A DNA stretch of 64,000 bases from Eublepharis macularius (taxonomy: Eukaryota; Chordata; Lepidosauria; Squamata; Eublepharidae): positions 143,973,464 through 144,037,463 of the forward strand of contig NC_072796.1 in the NCBI RefSeq assembly GCF_028583425.1, written 5' to 3'. The notes below the pieces were generated by a model, which was given only the letters and a program-made list of their open reading frames with translations, was not told where the DNA came from and made no database searches. The translations under genes and the position numbers were made by a program. Below, one piece after another: positions 43,560-54,724 of the stretch. How positions within the stretch are numbered: the first letter of the stretch is position 1; each line of letters begins with the position of its first letter.

Positions 43560-45790
43560 GGGTGAACTGTAAAGGTTGTTGCACCAGTTGGGAGCTGCAA
43601 CCACAATGCCATCAAGTGCCGCATTCTTGTCCCTGGAAAGTTGCCCCCAAAGTCCAAAAACATCACTTTTGATTTCAAAAAGGAATTTCGCTAAGATGAG
43701 TGGAGTAGTCGGAAGGAAGTTTAAAAGAAGAAAAATGTGAACCAAATCCCTCGTGGATGCCTGTAAGCAGGGCTTTTTTTCAGCGGGTTCACAGTGGAAC
43801 GGAGTTCCAGCACCTCTTGAAAATGGTCACATGGCCGGTGGCCCCGCCCCTGATCTCCAGACAGAGGGGAGTTGAGATTGCCCTCCGCACCGCTGGAGTG
43901 GCGTGTAGGGCAATCTAAACTCCCGTGTGTCTGGAGATCAGGGGGCGGGGCCACCGGCCATGTGACCATTTTCACCAAGGGCGATTTAAACTTTAAAAAA
44001 AAACCCCTTGTTCCAGCTGACCCAAAGTGACGTCATTGTGTGGTCCTGAGGTCCACCACTGAGTTCCACCACCTCTTTTCCCAGAAAAAAAGCCCTGCCT
44101 GTAAGGTATTTAAAACAAGGCTAATTGGTGCCCGAATACAGACAGCTTCAAGTCAGGAGAGGCGCTGTGGCTAAGGACTCGGTTCAAGGAAGCCCTGAAA
44201 GGCAAAGGGGCTTCTTTTTAAAAGTGGAGGCCCTCCCCAGGGGAGGTGAGCAGGGAGGAGCACATGGAAACTGTCCAGGCGAACAAAAAGAACGTGTGTG
44301 TGTGTTGGGGAGGGGGCTTGCTAAAAAACCAGGCAGCATTCCTTCAATTATATCAGGACCAGGCAAACAAGGAGAGGAGGGTTGGTCCTTTGGATGAGAC
44401 AGGACGGGAAGGATTTCTTTGGGGGAGGTGGGAGAGAGACTCGGCTTCTAATGAAGGAAATGTGGGGCACAGACCCATGCCGGAACAGGTGTTTTCAGGA
44501 AGGGTGTCTGAAGAGCTGAATCGAATTAATTTATGACATATGAAATTCTAGGACTGCTGGGGCAGATTAAAAATTAGTATGTCTCTGGGTCCAGATGGCA
44601 TACACCCAAGAGTTCATAAGGAACTCAAATATGAAATCGTTGACCAACTATCCGGTGTGGGTAACCTGTTATTAAAATCATCCTCTATACCAGAGGATGT
44701 AAAATAGCAAATGATGCACCAATTTTTAAAAGAGTCTAGGGGGTGTCCAGGGAATTACCGACCAATTAGGCTGTCTGTTCCAAGTAACTTAGCAGAAATT
44801 GTTATTCAAGATAGAATTCTTAAGCTCATAGAGGAACAAACCCTGCAGAGGGAAACTCGGCACGGCTTCTGCAAACGGAAGCCCTGCCTCACCAACCTCT
44901 TGGAGTTCTTTGAGCAGATTAGCAGGCATGTCGGGAAGGGAGCTCTGGTAGAAATGGTAAAACTGGACTTGCAAAAGTTTTTGGCAAGGTCCCTCACCAA
45001 AGACTCTGAGTAAGCTTTGCAGTCATGGGATAAGCGGACGGGTCCCCTGCCCTGTTGAATTAAATATTGGTTAAATGACAAGAATCAGAGAGTAGGAATA
45101 AGCGGAGAGTTCTTGCAGTGGAGGGAAGTAAGCAGGGGGGTCTCTCAAGGATCAGTATTGGGGTCGGTGCTATTTAATGTGTTCATAAATGATCTGGAAG
45201 TGGGGTGAGCAGTGCAGTGGCCGAGTTTGCAGATGACACAGAACTATTCAGGGTGGTGAAAACCAAAGTGGGCAGTTAAAAGGTCCAGTTCTCCACAAAT
45301 TGGGGGCGGGGGGCAGCAACGTGGCCAATGAAGTTCAGAGCAAGTGATACACGTCAGAACACAAAATCCCAACTTCAAGTTTATGCTGATGGGTCTGAAC
45401 TTGCTGAGACTGAGGGAAAGAGGCCTGGGGGCATCATGGGCGGCTCTATATAGATCTACGGTGCGGCCACACTTGGAATATTGAGCGCGTTTCTGATCAC
45501 CGGATCTCAAAACAGACATTGCCGAGCTGGAAAAGGTGCCAAAGAGGGCAACCAAGATGACCAGGGCTTTGGAGCGCCTTTCCTATGAGGCAAGGCTGGG
45601 GGGTCTGGGACTTTTCAGTTTAGGAAAGGGACAACTAAGGGGGGGCAGGGTAGAGATTTATAAAATGAAGTACAGGGTAGAGACAGTGGACAGAGAGAAC
45701 TTTTCTCTCCCTCTCCCCAAATACGGGAACTCCGGAGGGGCCTCCAGTGATGCTGATGGGCAGCAGAGTCAGGATAGACGGAAGAGAATG
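43560..45790 (+). mobile_element. CR1 LINE, ORF2 part, with hAT insertion
   Basis: Sense-strand CR1 ORF2: about 44755 encodes NYRPIRLSVPSNLAEIVI, then HGFCKRKPCLTNLLEFFEQI, the QGSV motif near 45150, and FADDTELFR at about 45225-45250. Later comes LEYxxRF and the LEKVPKRATKMTRALERLSYEARL block near 45530. Frames change several times and the 3' UTR is absent, so it is a decayed partial copy. A hAT element sits at 43768-44097 with its target duplication inside CR1 sequence. Confidence 0.85.
43768..44097. mobile_element. hAT-type foldback transposon with perfect 8-bp target duplication
   Basis: The 330-bp element has terminal inverted repeats CAGGGCTTTTTTTC and GAAAAAAAGCCCTG. It is flanked by identical CCTGTAAG at 43760-43767 and 44098-44105. 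The interior holds a second large inverted pair (GGTCACATGGCCGGTGGCC near 43825 against GGCCACCGGCCATGTGACC near 43950). No transposase frame. It interrupts the CR1 at 43560-45790. Confidence 0.9.
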
Positions 45791-45794
45791 TGTC

Positions 45795-48075
45795 GGGGGA
45801 AGGCCTGCCCCCCCCCCCAGTCTCCTGTGTGCTGGCGCTCCAGGGCAGTTTGTTGCGACCCAGATGGCCCTGAGATGGCCCGTGGCTCTGACCCGGCTGT
45901 TGTTCCTGTGTGGCACGTCCCATTGGAGCCCAGCGCCAGAGCTGGCTGTGGGTCTCATCCAGTTCTGCTGACCCTCTGCGGTCTTCGCTTCAGCTGTCGG
46001 ATGGGAAGGGGCGGCTGGAAGTGCCTTGAGGGCAACAGAACCGCTCCGAGACTCCCAGGGGACACCTTTGCCTGGGCAGGGCTCTCTCAGGCGAATGCAA
46101 GCTGCTTGACAATGCCGGCCTCTGGGTTCTGTCTGGACGGCTTCTGAGTGGCCACTGAAGAGCCTGTACCTTACAGGGCTGCCCTGGCCAAGGGCGGGGA
46201 GAGAGCAGCCATCTCTGGGACTCAAAGTGCCCCCTGGATGACGGGCGAGGAGCAGCCATGGCCTGGCCTGGCCAGCCATGAGGGCGTCACTGGCCCGTGG
46301 CTCTACCTGCAGGGGCCTGGGCCGTGGATTCAGCAGGGCTCTAAATAGCCCCTGGGCACAGAAAAGACAGGCCGGTGGGCACAGATTGGGGGCGCCATGC
46401 CAGTGGCTTCCGCCCCAGCACTGCCTCAGACCGCAGGCTGTCTTTGCCGCAGCCCTTCTTGCTGTGCGTTGTCCGTTGCTTTGGCCTGGCCATGCCAGTG
46501 TCCTGCTGGTATCTGTGCCGCTCTAGCTGGGTCTTCACTTGTGCGTTAGAAACAGACTCGCAAGGGCACACGTGGTGGCAAGGGCACGCCTGAGCACTGC
46601 AGGGGCACTCAGTGGAGCTGACTCTGCCCCCCCCCCCGCTCTTGGGGTCCTGCAGGGCTCTTCCCAGGCATGGGGCTATTTTGCTGGGGCTTGCATCAGC
46701 CCCAAGGCAGCCAGACCAGATGAACAGGACGGGGATGGTGCTGGGGGGGGGTGCATTCCACTGGAAACGGCCCTGGAACCGGCCTGGCCTTGCAGGGAGC
46801 TTATAAATACCTGCTGGTCTCATCCCTCGTCGTCGGGGTGGGATCGGCTGCTTGGCGCAGTAAAGTCCCACACATGTCCCCGTCTCTCTTGGAGGCAGGG
46901 GGAGGGGAGGTGCCCGCCCACCCACTCATGTTTCACTCCTTGCACTCGGAGCAGGTGGCCGAGGGCAGAGGCCCTGTGAACACATTCAGGAAGGGAGGGG
47001 CCCAGGGCAAGAAGTCTTGCTGAGGGACGCACCTTGGGGGGGGGGGCTCCTTTCCCGCCTGGGAGTGGAGCCTCTGGCCTCTCCTTTGCTGTGCAGAGTG
47101 GGAGACACACACACACACACACCCAGGGAGGCCAAGGGAACATCCGTGCCAGGGCTGACCTGGCTGTTGTGTGGGGCAGCCTGCCTGGTGGAGGTGGCGT
47201 CTTCAGCGGTGCTCCCCTGACCAAGACACACCCAGGTGGATGCGCCATGCGATGCCATGGAGGGGCTGCAGCTCTGCACTGCCCTTGAGGGGGGGAGGGC
47301 TCTTGTCGTGCCCCCCCCTGCTCCTCAGGCTCGCAGCTCAGCCAGGGAACCAGTTTTCAGCGTCAAAGGCTCAGTCCCCAAATATGCATTTTGAGGGCCA
47401 GGAGGGCCTCGGAGCACTCGCAGCTCTTCTGCTCTGCAGTCTTCCCCAGACAGGCGGGCTGGCGGCTCTGCCTGGATGCGCTGCCACGTGCTGTCTCTGG
47501 CTGCTGTGCCCCATGCTGTGTGCAGGCAGGCAGGTAGGAAAGTGTGCCAGCCTCTGGCCCAGACTGCCAAAGGGCATCTCACAGTACGTCCTGTGTTCCC
47601 TCTGGGAGCTGTGGGCATCTCTTCTCAGAGCCCCTGGCTGTGGTGGGCCCGGACTGTGGGGGTCTTGGTCCTGCAGCAGCAGCACCAGGCCCCAGAGCCC
47701 CCCTGGCAAGAGAAGGGCAGCCCCTGGGCTACCATAGGGGCACCTGTTGCCCTGCCACCTGGGCAGCACCAGCCACGTGTAGATGCCAATGAAAGGCAGT
47801 GGGCATTGCCTTGCTGCCCCCTCTGGTGCCCGGAGAGACCTCTTGAAGGGGCAGTGAGGCGGGGAGGGGGGTGGAGCGGGCGGGACAAGCAACAGCCGAA
47901 GTGGCTCACTTGCTCTGGGGTGATGAGTGGCAATGGGGGGGGGGGCAATCCATCACCTCCAAGAAGCCCCCACTGGAAAGCTGATTTTCCCCGGGGGGGG
48001 GCAAAGGCGGCCCGGGTTGGGGGTGCCTGGGGCTGCCCTGCCCTGGGCTTGCAACTGGGGGGGTGGGGCGGCTCC
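45795..48075. other. PLEC intron, no gene found
   Basis: GC-rich DNA with an AC repeat (about 47106-47121) and many poly-C and poly-G runs. No exon with supported splice sites. Confidence 0.45.
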
Positions 48076-48311
48076 CTCGTGCCGCTGCCTTTTCCCTCCC
48101 GGCTTGTGCCCCGGGGCCGTGCCAGGTCCTTGCCGGGAGGGCCCGGGAGTCGCGCCTGGCCTGGGGCCGCCCTTCCTCCCTCCCTCCCTGCCGGGGCTGG
48201 CTGCGGAGAGGCTTGTCCCCCGCCCCCGGGGAGGCCTCCTGCCCGGGCCGGCGGGGAGGCGTGGGCGGCGGCGGTGCCTTTAAGGGGTAGGGCCGGGGCC
48301 GGGCGGCTGGA

Positions 48312-48512
48312 ATGTCACTGCTGGGCTTGGCCGGGCGGCCCGCGCCTCTCTCGCCCGCCGCGCCGCGCCGCGCCGGGGCATGGCCACCTTCGACCTGCGC
48401 CTGCTGCCGCCCAACCCCGAGGAGAAGGACTTCGTGCAGGCCTACGAGGACGTGCGCGAGAAATACAAAGGTACCCCCCGGCCCACGTGGCCTCGGCCGC
48501 GCTTGCCCTTAA
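48312..48512 (+). promoter_or_regulatory. PLEC: Possible upstream open reading frame overlapping the 1f start
   Basis: An ATG at 48312 (ggaATGt, G at -3) opens a frame that runs past the 1f ATG at 48380 in another phase. If transcription starts upstream of 48312 it would reduce 1f translation. The transcription start is not visible, so this is conditional. Confidence 0.3.
48380..48470 (+). CDS. PLEC: PLEC alternative first coding exon 1f
   Basis: Encodes 30 residues plus one base, phase 1, with donor AAAG|GTACCC. The part KDFVQAYEDVREKYK matches mammalian plectin 1f (QDFIQAYEEVREKYK from memory). The preceding FDLRLLPPNPEE is longer than in mammals, where 1f has about 23 residues. Plectin 1f is known to associate with focal adhesions and, in muscle, the sarcolemma. 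The ATG context is strong (ggcATGG). The exon lies in its own CpG island 18 kb downstream of 1c and would splice to exon 2 beyond the window. Confidence 0.92.
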
Positions 48513-48834
48513 TAGGCCATGCTGCGCGGGCGGCCGCGGCCCCGGGGACTCCTCCTGCCGGGCTGGCGGCGGAGGGCGCGTCGGGCCGGGCTCGGGGCCG
48601 CCTTGCCCGGGAGGGGGCCGCAGGGGCGCCCGCGGGCCTCGCCGCTCTGCCCGAGGGCGCCAGGCGGCCCCCCCCCCCCGACGGAGGAGCCCTTCCTTTG
48701 CCGGCCGAGAGACGGGCGACTCGAGCGGCGCTTCAGTGGCTTAAGCGGCGGCTCCGGCCGGCTGGGCTCTTCCGAGGCGCCCCTCCGTGCAAGCGGGGCC
48801 GCCCGCGCAGGGGACCGGTCCGCTCGCGAGGCAC

Positions 48835-50155
48835 AGGGGCGGCTTTTTGCTGGGGGGGGGGGCTGCAGATCTCACTGCAAGGGGGGTCGTGTGGGGCAGG
48901 GAGACAGGGGCGGGCGGGGTGGACGCAGCCCCTTCTAGGGCCGGGGGCTTCTCCAAGCGGGGAAGGGGGGGGCTGCGCGGATGATTTTGGGCCTCTCCGT
49001 TTGTGCCCATGCACTCCCCCCACCCCACCCCCGGTCAGATTTGGTGGGTCTCTTCCTGCGGGGGGGGGGGGTGTTCCGCTCTCCCATCCTCTACCCCCCC
49101 CCCCTCGGAGACGGGCATGGCAAACGTGGGATTTGGCTGGCCTCCCTCGACTTTGGAAAACAACACATCTTCAGCGTAATGGCTAATTTTAAAATGTGCC
49201 AGTATCCCAGTGAGCAGCCGTGTGCACGCCAGGCTCCTGCTCCCTCAGGGGGAGGCACTCTGCACGTGCCCAAGAACTTTGCATACGACCCGCCCCACCG
49301 CCCAGAAGAGTGCCTGTCGGTCAAGTCCTGCGCCGGGAGGCAGCGCCTTGACGCAGCTTGAGGAGTAAAAGGGTGGCCCTGCTGGTTGCTGGAGGGCTCC
49401 TCCTCCACTCAAAGGCCAGGGAATCCCCTGGAACCGCCTCTGCTGGGGGGGGGGGAGGGCAGGCCTTCCACCGACCAGGAGGCAGGGAAGGGAAAGGGGG
49501 CGGGCTGGGCGCAGTGGCATCCCCTGTAAAGGAAGGGAAAGACACCCCCCCTGCCTGACTCCGGAGAGCCCCTGTCGGGAAGAGGAGGTGCCTTCTGGTG
49601 ACTGGAGTTTGCCTAGTGCAGGACTCCGGATGCAGCCAGCCAGGGTCCCATTTGTGCCTCAGTCGACACTTCGGACCCAGCTGGTATGGAAGGCTGCAGC
49701 TGGAACAGGGGTGTGTGTGGGGGGGGGCATTATTCCTTCCTAGTAGCCAAGCTGTGGGCAGTTCTGGAGGGGGTGCTGAAAAGGTCTGGGTTCTTCCTTT
49801 GTTACTTGGACAGTGGGCGGGGGGGGGGGGTGCCCAGCTCAGCACAGAGCCCAAAGCTAAGTGAGGGCACAGGTGCCACCCAGGTGCAAACCCTGTGGTG
49901 AATCCGAGGCAGGCAGGCCTCCTAGATGAGTGTGTCTCGCTGCTCCCTGCCTGCCCGCTCTGACCAGGCCCAATTTGGACAGTGCAGGTGCGGAGACCTT
50001 GCACAATTCTGGTTACGCAGCAAGGCAAGAATGGTCTGCTGCACAGAGGCATCGGCGGTAGTGCAAAGGAACAGGCCCTCGCCTGCTTGACCCACATCCT
50101 TTGGGGACAGGGCATCTGCCCTCCGTGCAGCAAGGACCGAGGCATTCCCTGGAGG
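48835..50155. other. PLEC intron after exon 1f
   Basis: Numerous poly-G/C tracts. No exon or classified repeat. Confidence 0.45.
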
Positions 50156-50157
50156 AG

Positions 50158-50582
50158 CATAGAAGCATAGGGTTGGAAGGGACCTCCAGGGTCATCTAGT
50201 CCAACCCACTGCACAATGCAGGAAATACACAACTACCTCCCCCCCCACACACACACCCAGTGACCCCCCCCCCCCTCTCCATGCCCAGAAGATGGCAAAA
50301 AAACTCCAGGATTCCCTTCCAAACTGGCCTGGGGAAAATTGCTTCCTGACCCTAAAGTGGCAATCGGCCTTAACCCTGGGCAGGTAAGAAGGGGCCATGA
50401 GAACTAATGCAGCACTTCCTGCCCTCCCCCTCACGATCTGCCCAGGCTCACAGAATCAGCATCGCTGTCAGGTGGCCATCTAGCGTCTGCTTAAAAGCCT
50501 CCAAGGAAGGAGAGCCCACCACCTCCCGAGGAAGCCTGTTCCACTGAGGGACCGCTCTAACTGTCAGGAAGTTCTTCCTAAT
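50158..50582 (-). repeat. CR1-type LINE 3' end
   Basis: 'agcatagggttggaagggac', 'gtcatctagtccaacccact', 'aaactggcctggggaaaatt', 'tcaggtggccatctagcgtc' and 'gaagttcttcctaatg' give a long antisense CR1 3' end, the cleanest of the six such copies. Confidence 0.9.
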
Positions 50583-50860
50583 GTTTATTTATTTATTATT
50601 TATGTCCTGTATAGTCTGCCTTTCTCACTGAGACTCAAGGCAGATGACACAGTATGAGATTAGTACAGTCAATATTAAGGATATTTCCATAAACAATACC
50701 ATAGGGTAAATAGATGCAAGTTTACAAAAACATAAGCCTTAGCAAGGATCCAATACAGAGCAGAAGAAATGCTGAAACGGAACACGAGCAATTCTAGGAC
50801 TGGCGTTAGACAACATGAAGCACAGGTAGCACACGGGAATATATATTTAAAGCAACAGAT
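50583..50860 (-). repeat. Unclassified interspersed repeat (same family as 25570)
   Basis: 'gcctttctcactgagactca', 'aggatatttccataaacaat', 'accatagggtaaatagatgc', 'tagcaaggatccaatacaga'. Longer than the copy at 25570 and directly abutting the CR1. Confidence 0.7.
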
Positions 50861-50864
50861 AATA

Positions 50865-51285
50865 TAGACTCTTTTGATTTAATATCAATCTGTTGGTTCT
50901 GGTCCGACCTTCTGGGGCAATGGAAAGGTTGGGCATGAAGGGGGGGGCTTTGGACACCTCGTCCTGAGCTGGGCTGCCGGACTGGGAAAGGGCTGGCAGG
51001 GCAGCTCCAGCATCCCTCCGGGCTGCCCTTCTGCATCTGACAGTGCAAGGGTGTGCCATGGCTTGCTATGTGCACGGGCGACACATCTGTGGGGGAATAG
51101 TGGCTACTATGCAGCAGTCCTCTTCGTCCCAGTGCTGGGGGCAGCGTCGGGCTGTTGGTGTGGCTGCCTGGACTGGGTAGGTGGCCAGCGGCTGGACCTG
51201 GCAGGCCCTACGGATGCCTTTAAGGCCTTCTCCTGGGACTGGGTGCAGGCCCCTCTGTGGCGTCCCCGTCCCCCGTCCCCTGAAC
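50865..51285. other. No recognisable feature
   Basis: Unique-looking intronic DNA. Confidence 0.4.
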
Positions 51286-51289
51286 TTGT

Positions 51290-51345
51290 GAATTGGTGAT
51301 GCTGCCAGAGATTGAACCTGGGCCTTCTGCATGCCAAGTTGGTCT
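51290..51345 (-). repeat. Sauria-type SINE head
   Basis: The + strand 'ctgccagagattgaacctgg' and 'gccttctgcatgccaag' is the antisense of a tRNA-related SINE head with B box. Related to 61385 and 62985. Confidence 0.65.
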
Positions 51346-51824
51346 TCCGCTGCCCATTGGTGCAGGCAGGAGCCACAGAGAGAAGCACCCGGGGGCGCTG
51401 GCAAAGGTCCGCAGCTGGCCCCCTCGAGAGGGGGGTCAGGCAGGAGGGGAAGGGACAGTGTAGTGGCATGGGCATGCGGAACACCCGCTCTGCTTTCCTC
51501 TCTGCTCTGCTTATCAGCAGGATTTGAGCCTTGGGGAAGGGGGGCACGCATGGCTGGAAGCAGCTCCCCAGTTGACGGTGATGGCTGAGCCCTGAGGAGC
51601 TGGAGCCACCCCTCTGTGTGGGGAGGGGGGAGCGGAGTGGTGATGCTGCACCTGGACCTTTCGGCTTGCAAGGGAGGGGCGATGCTGCCCAGGACCCTGG
51701 GGGGGGGGGGTGACTAAGCAGCTGCTGTACAGCATCAGGGGAGGGGAATGAGAGAGGCCTCCCCGCAGCTGTGCCGGACAATCTCAGCCTCTCTTCCTTG
51801 CAGGTTGATTAACTTCTAAAGTGG

Positions 51825-52135
51825 GGGAGAGGGGTTGGAGTCTGATGGCCCTTTAAAGACCAGCCCTCATTCCAAGCAGCAGCTTTCATAGAGGGGAGCC
51901 CTCTTTTTCAGGTGCACTCTGTCCGCTTCCCTCGTCCTGTATGTTGATGGGCAGGAATCTGAAATTGACCCCATCTTGGGACAGTTATTATATCTGTTTG
52001 TTGTTTTTATGATGAACTGTTGTTTTACGGTTTTAATATTTGTATTATATTTTTATAATCTGTTGTACCTCGCCCTGAGCCCGCTTGCAGGAAGGACGAG
52101 TAAGAAATGTAAATAACAACAACAACAAGAACAAG
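51825..52135 (+). repeat. Decayed Penelope-type repeat, then a LINE 3' tail
   Basis: 51825-51920 resembles the 'tccagtagcaccttt' type repeat ('tctgatggccctttaaagac'). 51965-52135 is a LINE 3' end ('taatctgttgtacctcgccc', 'tgagcccgcttgcaggaagg') with an AAC/AAG-rich tail. Confidence 0.6.
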
Positions 52136-52224
52136 AACAATTTAGCACACCTTCATTGGGCAAACATTTTCTGTAGGGGTATATAAAAAACCAGGATCAA
52201 GGGGGCATGGAAGACAGGAAGCGG

Positions 52225-52400
52225 GACTGTAATGTCCTAAAAGTCAAAAAGAGCAAAGAGTCCAGTAGCGCCCAGAAGACTAACAAAATTTGCGGTAGGG
52301 TAGGAGCTTTTGCGAGCCACAGCTCACTTCTTTAGATATCTTCAGGGTATCTGAAGAAGTGAGCTGTGGCTCATATCCTGCCCATCTTGATCTATCCCTA
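52225..52400. repeat. Penelope-like terminal repeat, palindromic and decayed
   Basis: 'agagtccagtagcgcccaga', 'agccacagctcacttcttta' and the inverted 'atctgaagaagtgagctgtg' form a foldback. The hammerhead-like first strand CTGAAGA and stem are present on the + strand near 52350, but the GAAA strand is lost. Confidence 0.7.
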
Positions 52401-52404
52401 AAAG

Positions 52405-53490
52405 TCAAAGTTGATCAAGAAAAGAACAGAGACCACACAGTAGTTAAGCTTCTTAACACCTGTGATGGGTGGGGAGCCCTGGATTTTCCTAGCAAGCACC
52501 CCTGGTCGCTGTTTAGGCCTGGGGTGGGGGGAGAGGCGGGGGGAGAGGCGGAGGAGGGCTCAGCGTTTTGCTTCCTTCAGGCGCTCAGCAAAATGGAAAT
52601 AAAGTAGGTCAGTGGAGGGAGTGCGTGCAAATTGGCTTTCTGGGCCGAATGTCTGCAGGTCACAGAATCAAGCTTTTCACAGGTCTTATCTTGATGCCTC
52701 TGTTAGTGCAGGCAACACCCAGAGCCCTTCAAGCTTCCCTTGCTAGGACGGGCAGGCAGGACTTGTGGCCTGGCACTGATTTCTCGCTGCCCTAGGCAGA
52801 GATCTGGTGGCCGCTCCTTTGGGTGAGGAAGTGCTAGAGGAGTCTGAGGGGAGCAGTTTGGAAGTGATCTGATGCGGGGGGGGGGGGGCGGGGCAGGGGG
52901 AGAGCATTGAACTGCTGGCCAAACCAAATGCTGGGGCATTGAACTGCTAGCCGAGCCCGTGGCACAGCCGACTGGTGCTTTCTGATTTATGACTGCTCCG
53001 GAGGGCTGCAGTGCGGCTGTGGCTGTTGCCGCTGATTCCTGGCAGTGGCCTGGCCTAGCGATGGTGCAGCAGCTTAGTGGTGCAGAGCCCCCCCCATTTC
53101 TCTCTGGTTCTTCCCCATGGGGGGGCAGGCAGGGCCAAGAGCAGGGGGCCTGCGGGTAATGCCTCTAGCCCTGGGCTTTGCTCACCGGCAACTCTGGCAG
53201 GCTGGGGACAGCAAATGGCAAGGCAGGGGGAGGCGGCATCTAGGGCGCTGCCCATGCCGAGCCCACCTGTGCACGCCCTGGCCGGGAGCCCTCCTCCTCC
53301 TGGGCTGGAGATCAGTCCAGTGCGAAAGGGCAAGGCCGCCTGTATTAGTTGCGGGAATTAAGAAATGGGGCCTAAGTTCTTGCCTGTGTTTACATAGCGC
53401 AACTCCTAGAGAGGGCGTTTTCTTCTTCTTCCACAAAAACTGCCCTTGGTACAGTTTTGCATCATTCTGTTTTTGTGGCTGGGGAAGCAG
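52405..53490. other. No recognisable gene
   Basis: Intronic DNA, no supported exon or repeat. Confidence 0.4.
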
Positions 53491-53494
53491 GTTT

Positions 53495-53720
53495 GCGGTT
53501 TATTTTTTGTCGTTTATACCCCATATTTATCCCCAGAGCAGCTTACATTGGTCTCCCTTCCTGGGTTTTATTCCCACACCAACCCTGTGAGGTAGGTCCG
53601 GCTGAGAGTGTGTGACTGGCCAAGGGCGTCCTGCCAGCTTCTCTGGCAGCGGGGTTGCCCCCGGGCGCTTGAGGTTCTTCTCCAGCCCTCTAACCACGAC
53701 CCCGCATTCGCCGGCTGGAA
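53495..53720 (-). repeat. tRNA-derived SINE
   Basis: Antisense body: 'accaaccctgtgaggtaggt', 'gtgtgtgactggccaagggc', 'ccccatatttatccccagag'. The head ends near 53715. Confidence 0.75.
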
Positions 53721-53829
53721 GCGTCAGGCCTGGCCCTCCGGCTCCGGCGGTGCTGCCTCGAGGAGGGCGAAAGGCTTCGGGGCTTCCGAGCTTGGAGTAA
53801 AGGCCCTTTTCTGCCTCGCCATAATCTTG

Positions 53830-54720
53830 GCACGGGGGCGGGCGGGACTTTCAGGATCCGCGCAGGACACGACGGCGCCCCCCCCCCGGGGCTGCTCTAC
53901 TCGGAGGAGCCGGGCCCCGCAAAACGCCCCCCACCCCCACCCCGGCGCAAGGGGGAGGCCGGGCCCGCCTGCTGCCCCCCCCCCCCCCCCGGGCAAGCAC
54001 GTTTGGAGCAGGGCCGCAGGGCGCCTCGGCTGGCTCGGAAGGCCCGGCCGAGGCTCGCTGCAGCAGGCGCGGGGAAAGGGGCGGGGCGGGGGTCGCGCTC
54101 CGAGGGTTACGCGGCCAGCGCGGGAGGCGCGCCCCCCTCCCGGCCGCTGCCCTCCCTCCGCCGCTGCAGCCAGCGGGCGGCCCTCGCTCCCGGCCCAGCC
54201 CCGCGGGGGCGCGCAGGGCGGCCGAGCCAGCGCTGCCCCGGCCCGAGTGCCGCAGTGGCCGCGCGCAGCCTGGGGGCGTTCCCGGGCGCGCGGCGGGCCG
54301 GCCGGCTTCGCGCGGGATTGGCTGCGGCGCGGGCGGGGCGGGGCCGCGGGCTCCGACGGGGCGGGCGGGCCGGGCTGCGGGGCGCGGGCGGGCCGGGCCG
54401 GGCGCTGCTGCGAGCCGGGCGCCATGGACTCGGCGCGCTCCATCCAGCACGAGATCAGCTCGCTGAAAGGTAGGCGGGGGCCGCGGCGCCCCTCCAGCGG
54501 AGCCGGGAGCGGCCGAGGCGCCGGGCTGCCTCGGGGCGAGTGACCCTCAGCGCCTCTGCAGTGCGGCGGGGGGGGGGGCAGTGGGCTCGGGGGCCGAGGG
54601 AGGCGCCGTCGGGGACTCTGTGGCGACCTGCGTCTCGGTCCGGCGGCAGCACCCCCTCTCTCGGGAGGGCCGCGCGCCTGGTCCCTCGCCCTTGACGGGG
54701 ATCCTGCCCGAAGGGCTCCC
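53830..54720. other. CpG island at PLEC exon 1e
   Basis: CpG density is high from about 53830 to 54720, with GC boxes (GGGGCGGGGC) near 54080 and 54335. TATA-less promoter for exon 1e inferred. Confidence 0.8.
54424..54469 (+). CDS. PLEC: PLEC alternative first coding exon 1e
   Basis: Encodes 15 residues plus one base (MDSARSIQHEISSLK), phase 1, donor AAAG|GTAGGC. It corresponds to mammalian plectin 1e (MDPSRAIQ-EISSLK from memory), identical at 11 or 12 of 15 positions. The ATG is in a near-ideal Kozak context (gcgccATGG). It lies in a CpG island 6 kb downstream of 1f and would splice to exon 2 outside the window. The role of the 1e N-terminus is less well defined than those of 1c and 1f. 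Confidence 0.9.
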
Positions 54721-54724
54721 AGTC

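Larger units (their letters stand above)
48080..48830. other. CpG island at PLEC exon 1f
   Basis: CpG-dense DNA surrounds exon 1f. No TATA box close upstream; GGGCGG-type runs near 48245-48300. Read as the 1f promoter. Confidence 0.75.

Noticed and set aside
47476-48744. 422-residue + strand frame running through exon 1f
   Set aside because: It includes upstream intron and CpG-island sequence in a frame different from the conserved 1f peptide.
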